Shown: one piece after another, positions 6,944 through 7,202 of the stretch
Layout: each line of letters starts with the position of its first letter
Position numbering within the stretch: the stretch's first letter is position 1
Source: Oscillospiraceae bacterium
GTDB taxonomy: Bacteria > Bacillota > Clostridia > Oscillospirales > UBA929
Direction of reading: 5' to 3'
Assembly: GCA_009777685.1 (NCBI GenBank)
Contig: WRLJ01000074.1
Span: 1-7,202 of the forward strand
DNA length: 7,202 bases
Made by a program: the position numbers and the translations under genes
The notes under the pieces: model-generated
Told to the model about the DNA's origin: nothing
The model's input: the letters and a program-made list of their open reading frames with translations, nothing else
Databases searched by the model: none

Positions 6944-7028
6944 GGTGGGCGTAATTCGGTGTTTTTTGTGCAATCAACAATATTCTCCGAATAGTCCGCC
7001 GACGCTTTCTCTTGATTTGTTCAAGAGA
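6944..7028 (+). promoter_or_regulatory. Structured 5' leader of the second gene
   Basis: GGTGG (6944-6948) can pair with CCGCC (6996-7000), and TTCGG (6955-6959) with CCGAA (6987-6991), making one interrupted long-range stem close to the predicted 5' end. A second hairpin follows: TCTCTTGA (7008-7015) pairs perfectly with TCAAGAGA (7021-7028) across a 5-nt loop. The RBS at 7053 is left free. This could stabilise the mRNA or be a cis-regulatory element; I match it to no known riboswitch class. Confidence 0.4.
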
Positions 7029-7052
7029 GCACCCATTTCCCCCAAAAATAAA

Positions 7053-7059
7053 AAGGAGG
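7053..7059 (+). promoter_or_regulatory. Ribosome-binding site of the second gene
   Basis: AAGGAGG, a near-perfect anti-16S match, lies 8 nt before ATG 7068 and fixes that start. Together with the strong promoter it predicts high expression. Confidence 0.9.
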
Positions 7060-7067
7060 CATTTCCC

Positions 7068-7202
7068 ATGAAAAAGCAAATTTCCCTGTCCCTCGCGGTC
7101 CTGCTCTGCCTGACGATGGCGGCGATTCCGGTCCTGGCGGCCCAAGACGACTACACCTACGAAGACGGCGCGGCCTACCAAAACGGCGATATCCTCATCG
7201 AC
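7068..7202 (+). CDS. Secreted protein of unknown function, N-terminal fragment (cut by window end)
   Basis: Only the first 45 codons are present and the frame is open at the last base. The sequence starts with MKKQ, has a hydrophobic core (residues 5-23) and ends with a VLA-A cleavage region near residues 24-25, a typical Sec signal peptide. The mature part visible is acidic and rich in Tyr and Asp (AQDDYTYEDGAAYQNGDILID). A Cys at 14 lies inside the hydrophobic core and is followed by LTM, not a lipobox arrangement, so this is not a lipoprotein on present evidence. The gene has its own strong promoter and RBS and follows the terminator of the large gene. I do not recognise the family. Confidence 0.85.
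   Translation, partial: MKKQISLSLAVLLCLTMAAIPVLAAQDDYTYEDGAAYQNGDILID

Noticed and set aside
1..7202. CRISPR array, tRNA or rRNA gene, insertion sequence or retroelement
   Set aside because: I saw no regularly spaced direct repeats, no tRNA-like or rRNA sequence, no transposase or reverse transcriptase motifs, and no terminal inverted repeats.

Overview
The window holds one very large secreted-protein gene, its terminator, and the start of a second secreted-protein gene on the same strand. The coding DNA is GC-rich. The promoters are AT-rich and close to the sigma-A consensus (TTGACA / TAGAAT), the ribosome-binding sites are strong AAGGAGG-type sites, the terminator is a classic rho-independent hairpin, and the main protein carries S-layer homology (SLH)-like domains. 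Together these point to a GC-rich member of the Bacillota (Clostridia or Paenibacillus-like). This is inference; there is no rRNA or marker gene here to fix the taxon.

Layout. Positions 1-150 are extremely G-rich, low-complexity DNA with a run of 17 G at 13-29 and no convincing gene. Positions 155-217 form an AT-rich promoter, followed by a leader of about 250 nt without a credible gene. CDS 471-6755 encodes 2094 residues: a signal peptide, four divergent beta-sandwich modules, a glycoside hydrolase family 76 (GH76)-like alpha/alpha-barrel with the Asp-Asp catalytic pair (D910-D911), a cadherin-like beta-sandwich domain, a run of 14 prolines with an acidic linker, a small beta region, three degenerate SLH repeats, and two further beta-sandwich modules at the C-terminus. 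Positions 6756-7067 hold a strong terminator, a very good sigma-A promoter, a leader with potential secondary structure, and a strong RBS. The second CDS begins at 7068 with a clear signal peptide and is cut by the window end after 45 codons.

Working model. The large protein is probably a surface-attached or secreted enzyme acting on alpha-1,6-mannan-type polysaccharide (fungal or yeast cell wall mannan, or a bacterial mannan-containing glycan), with the flanking beta-sandwich modules as likely carbohydrate-binding or spacer units. The two genes are separate transcription units. Their promoters share sequence blocks, which suggests similar control, but the function of the second gene cannot be read from the 45 residues available.
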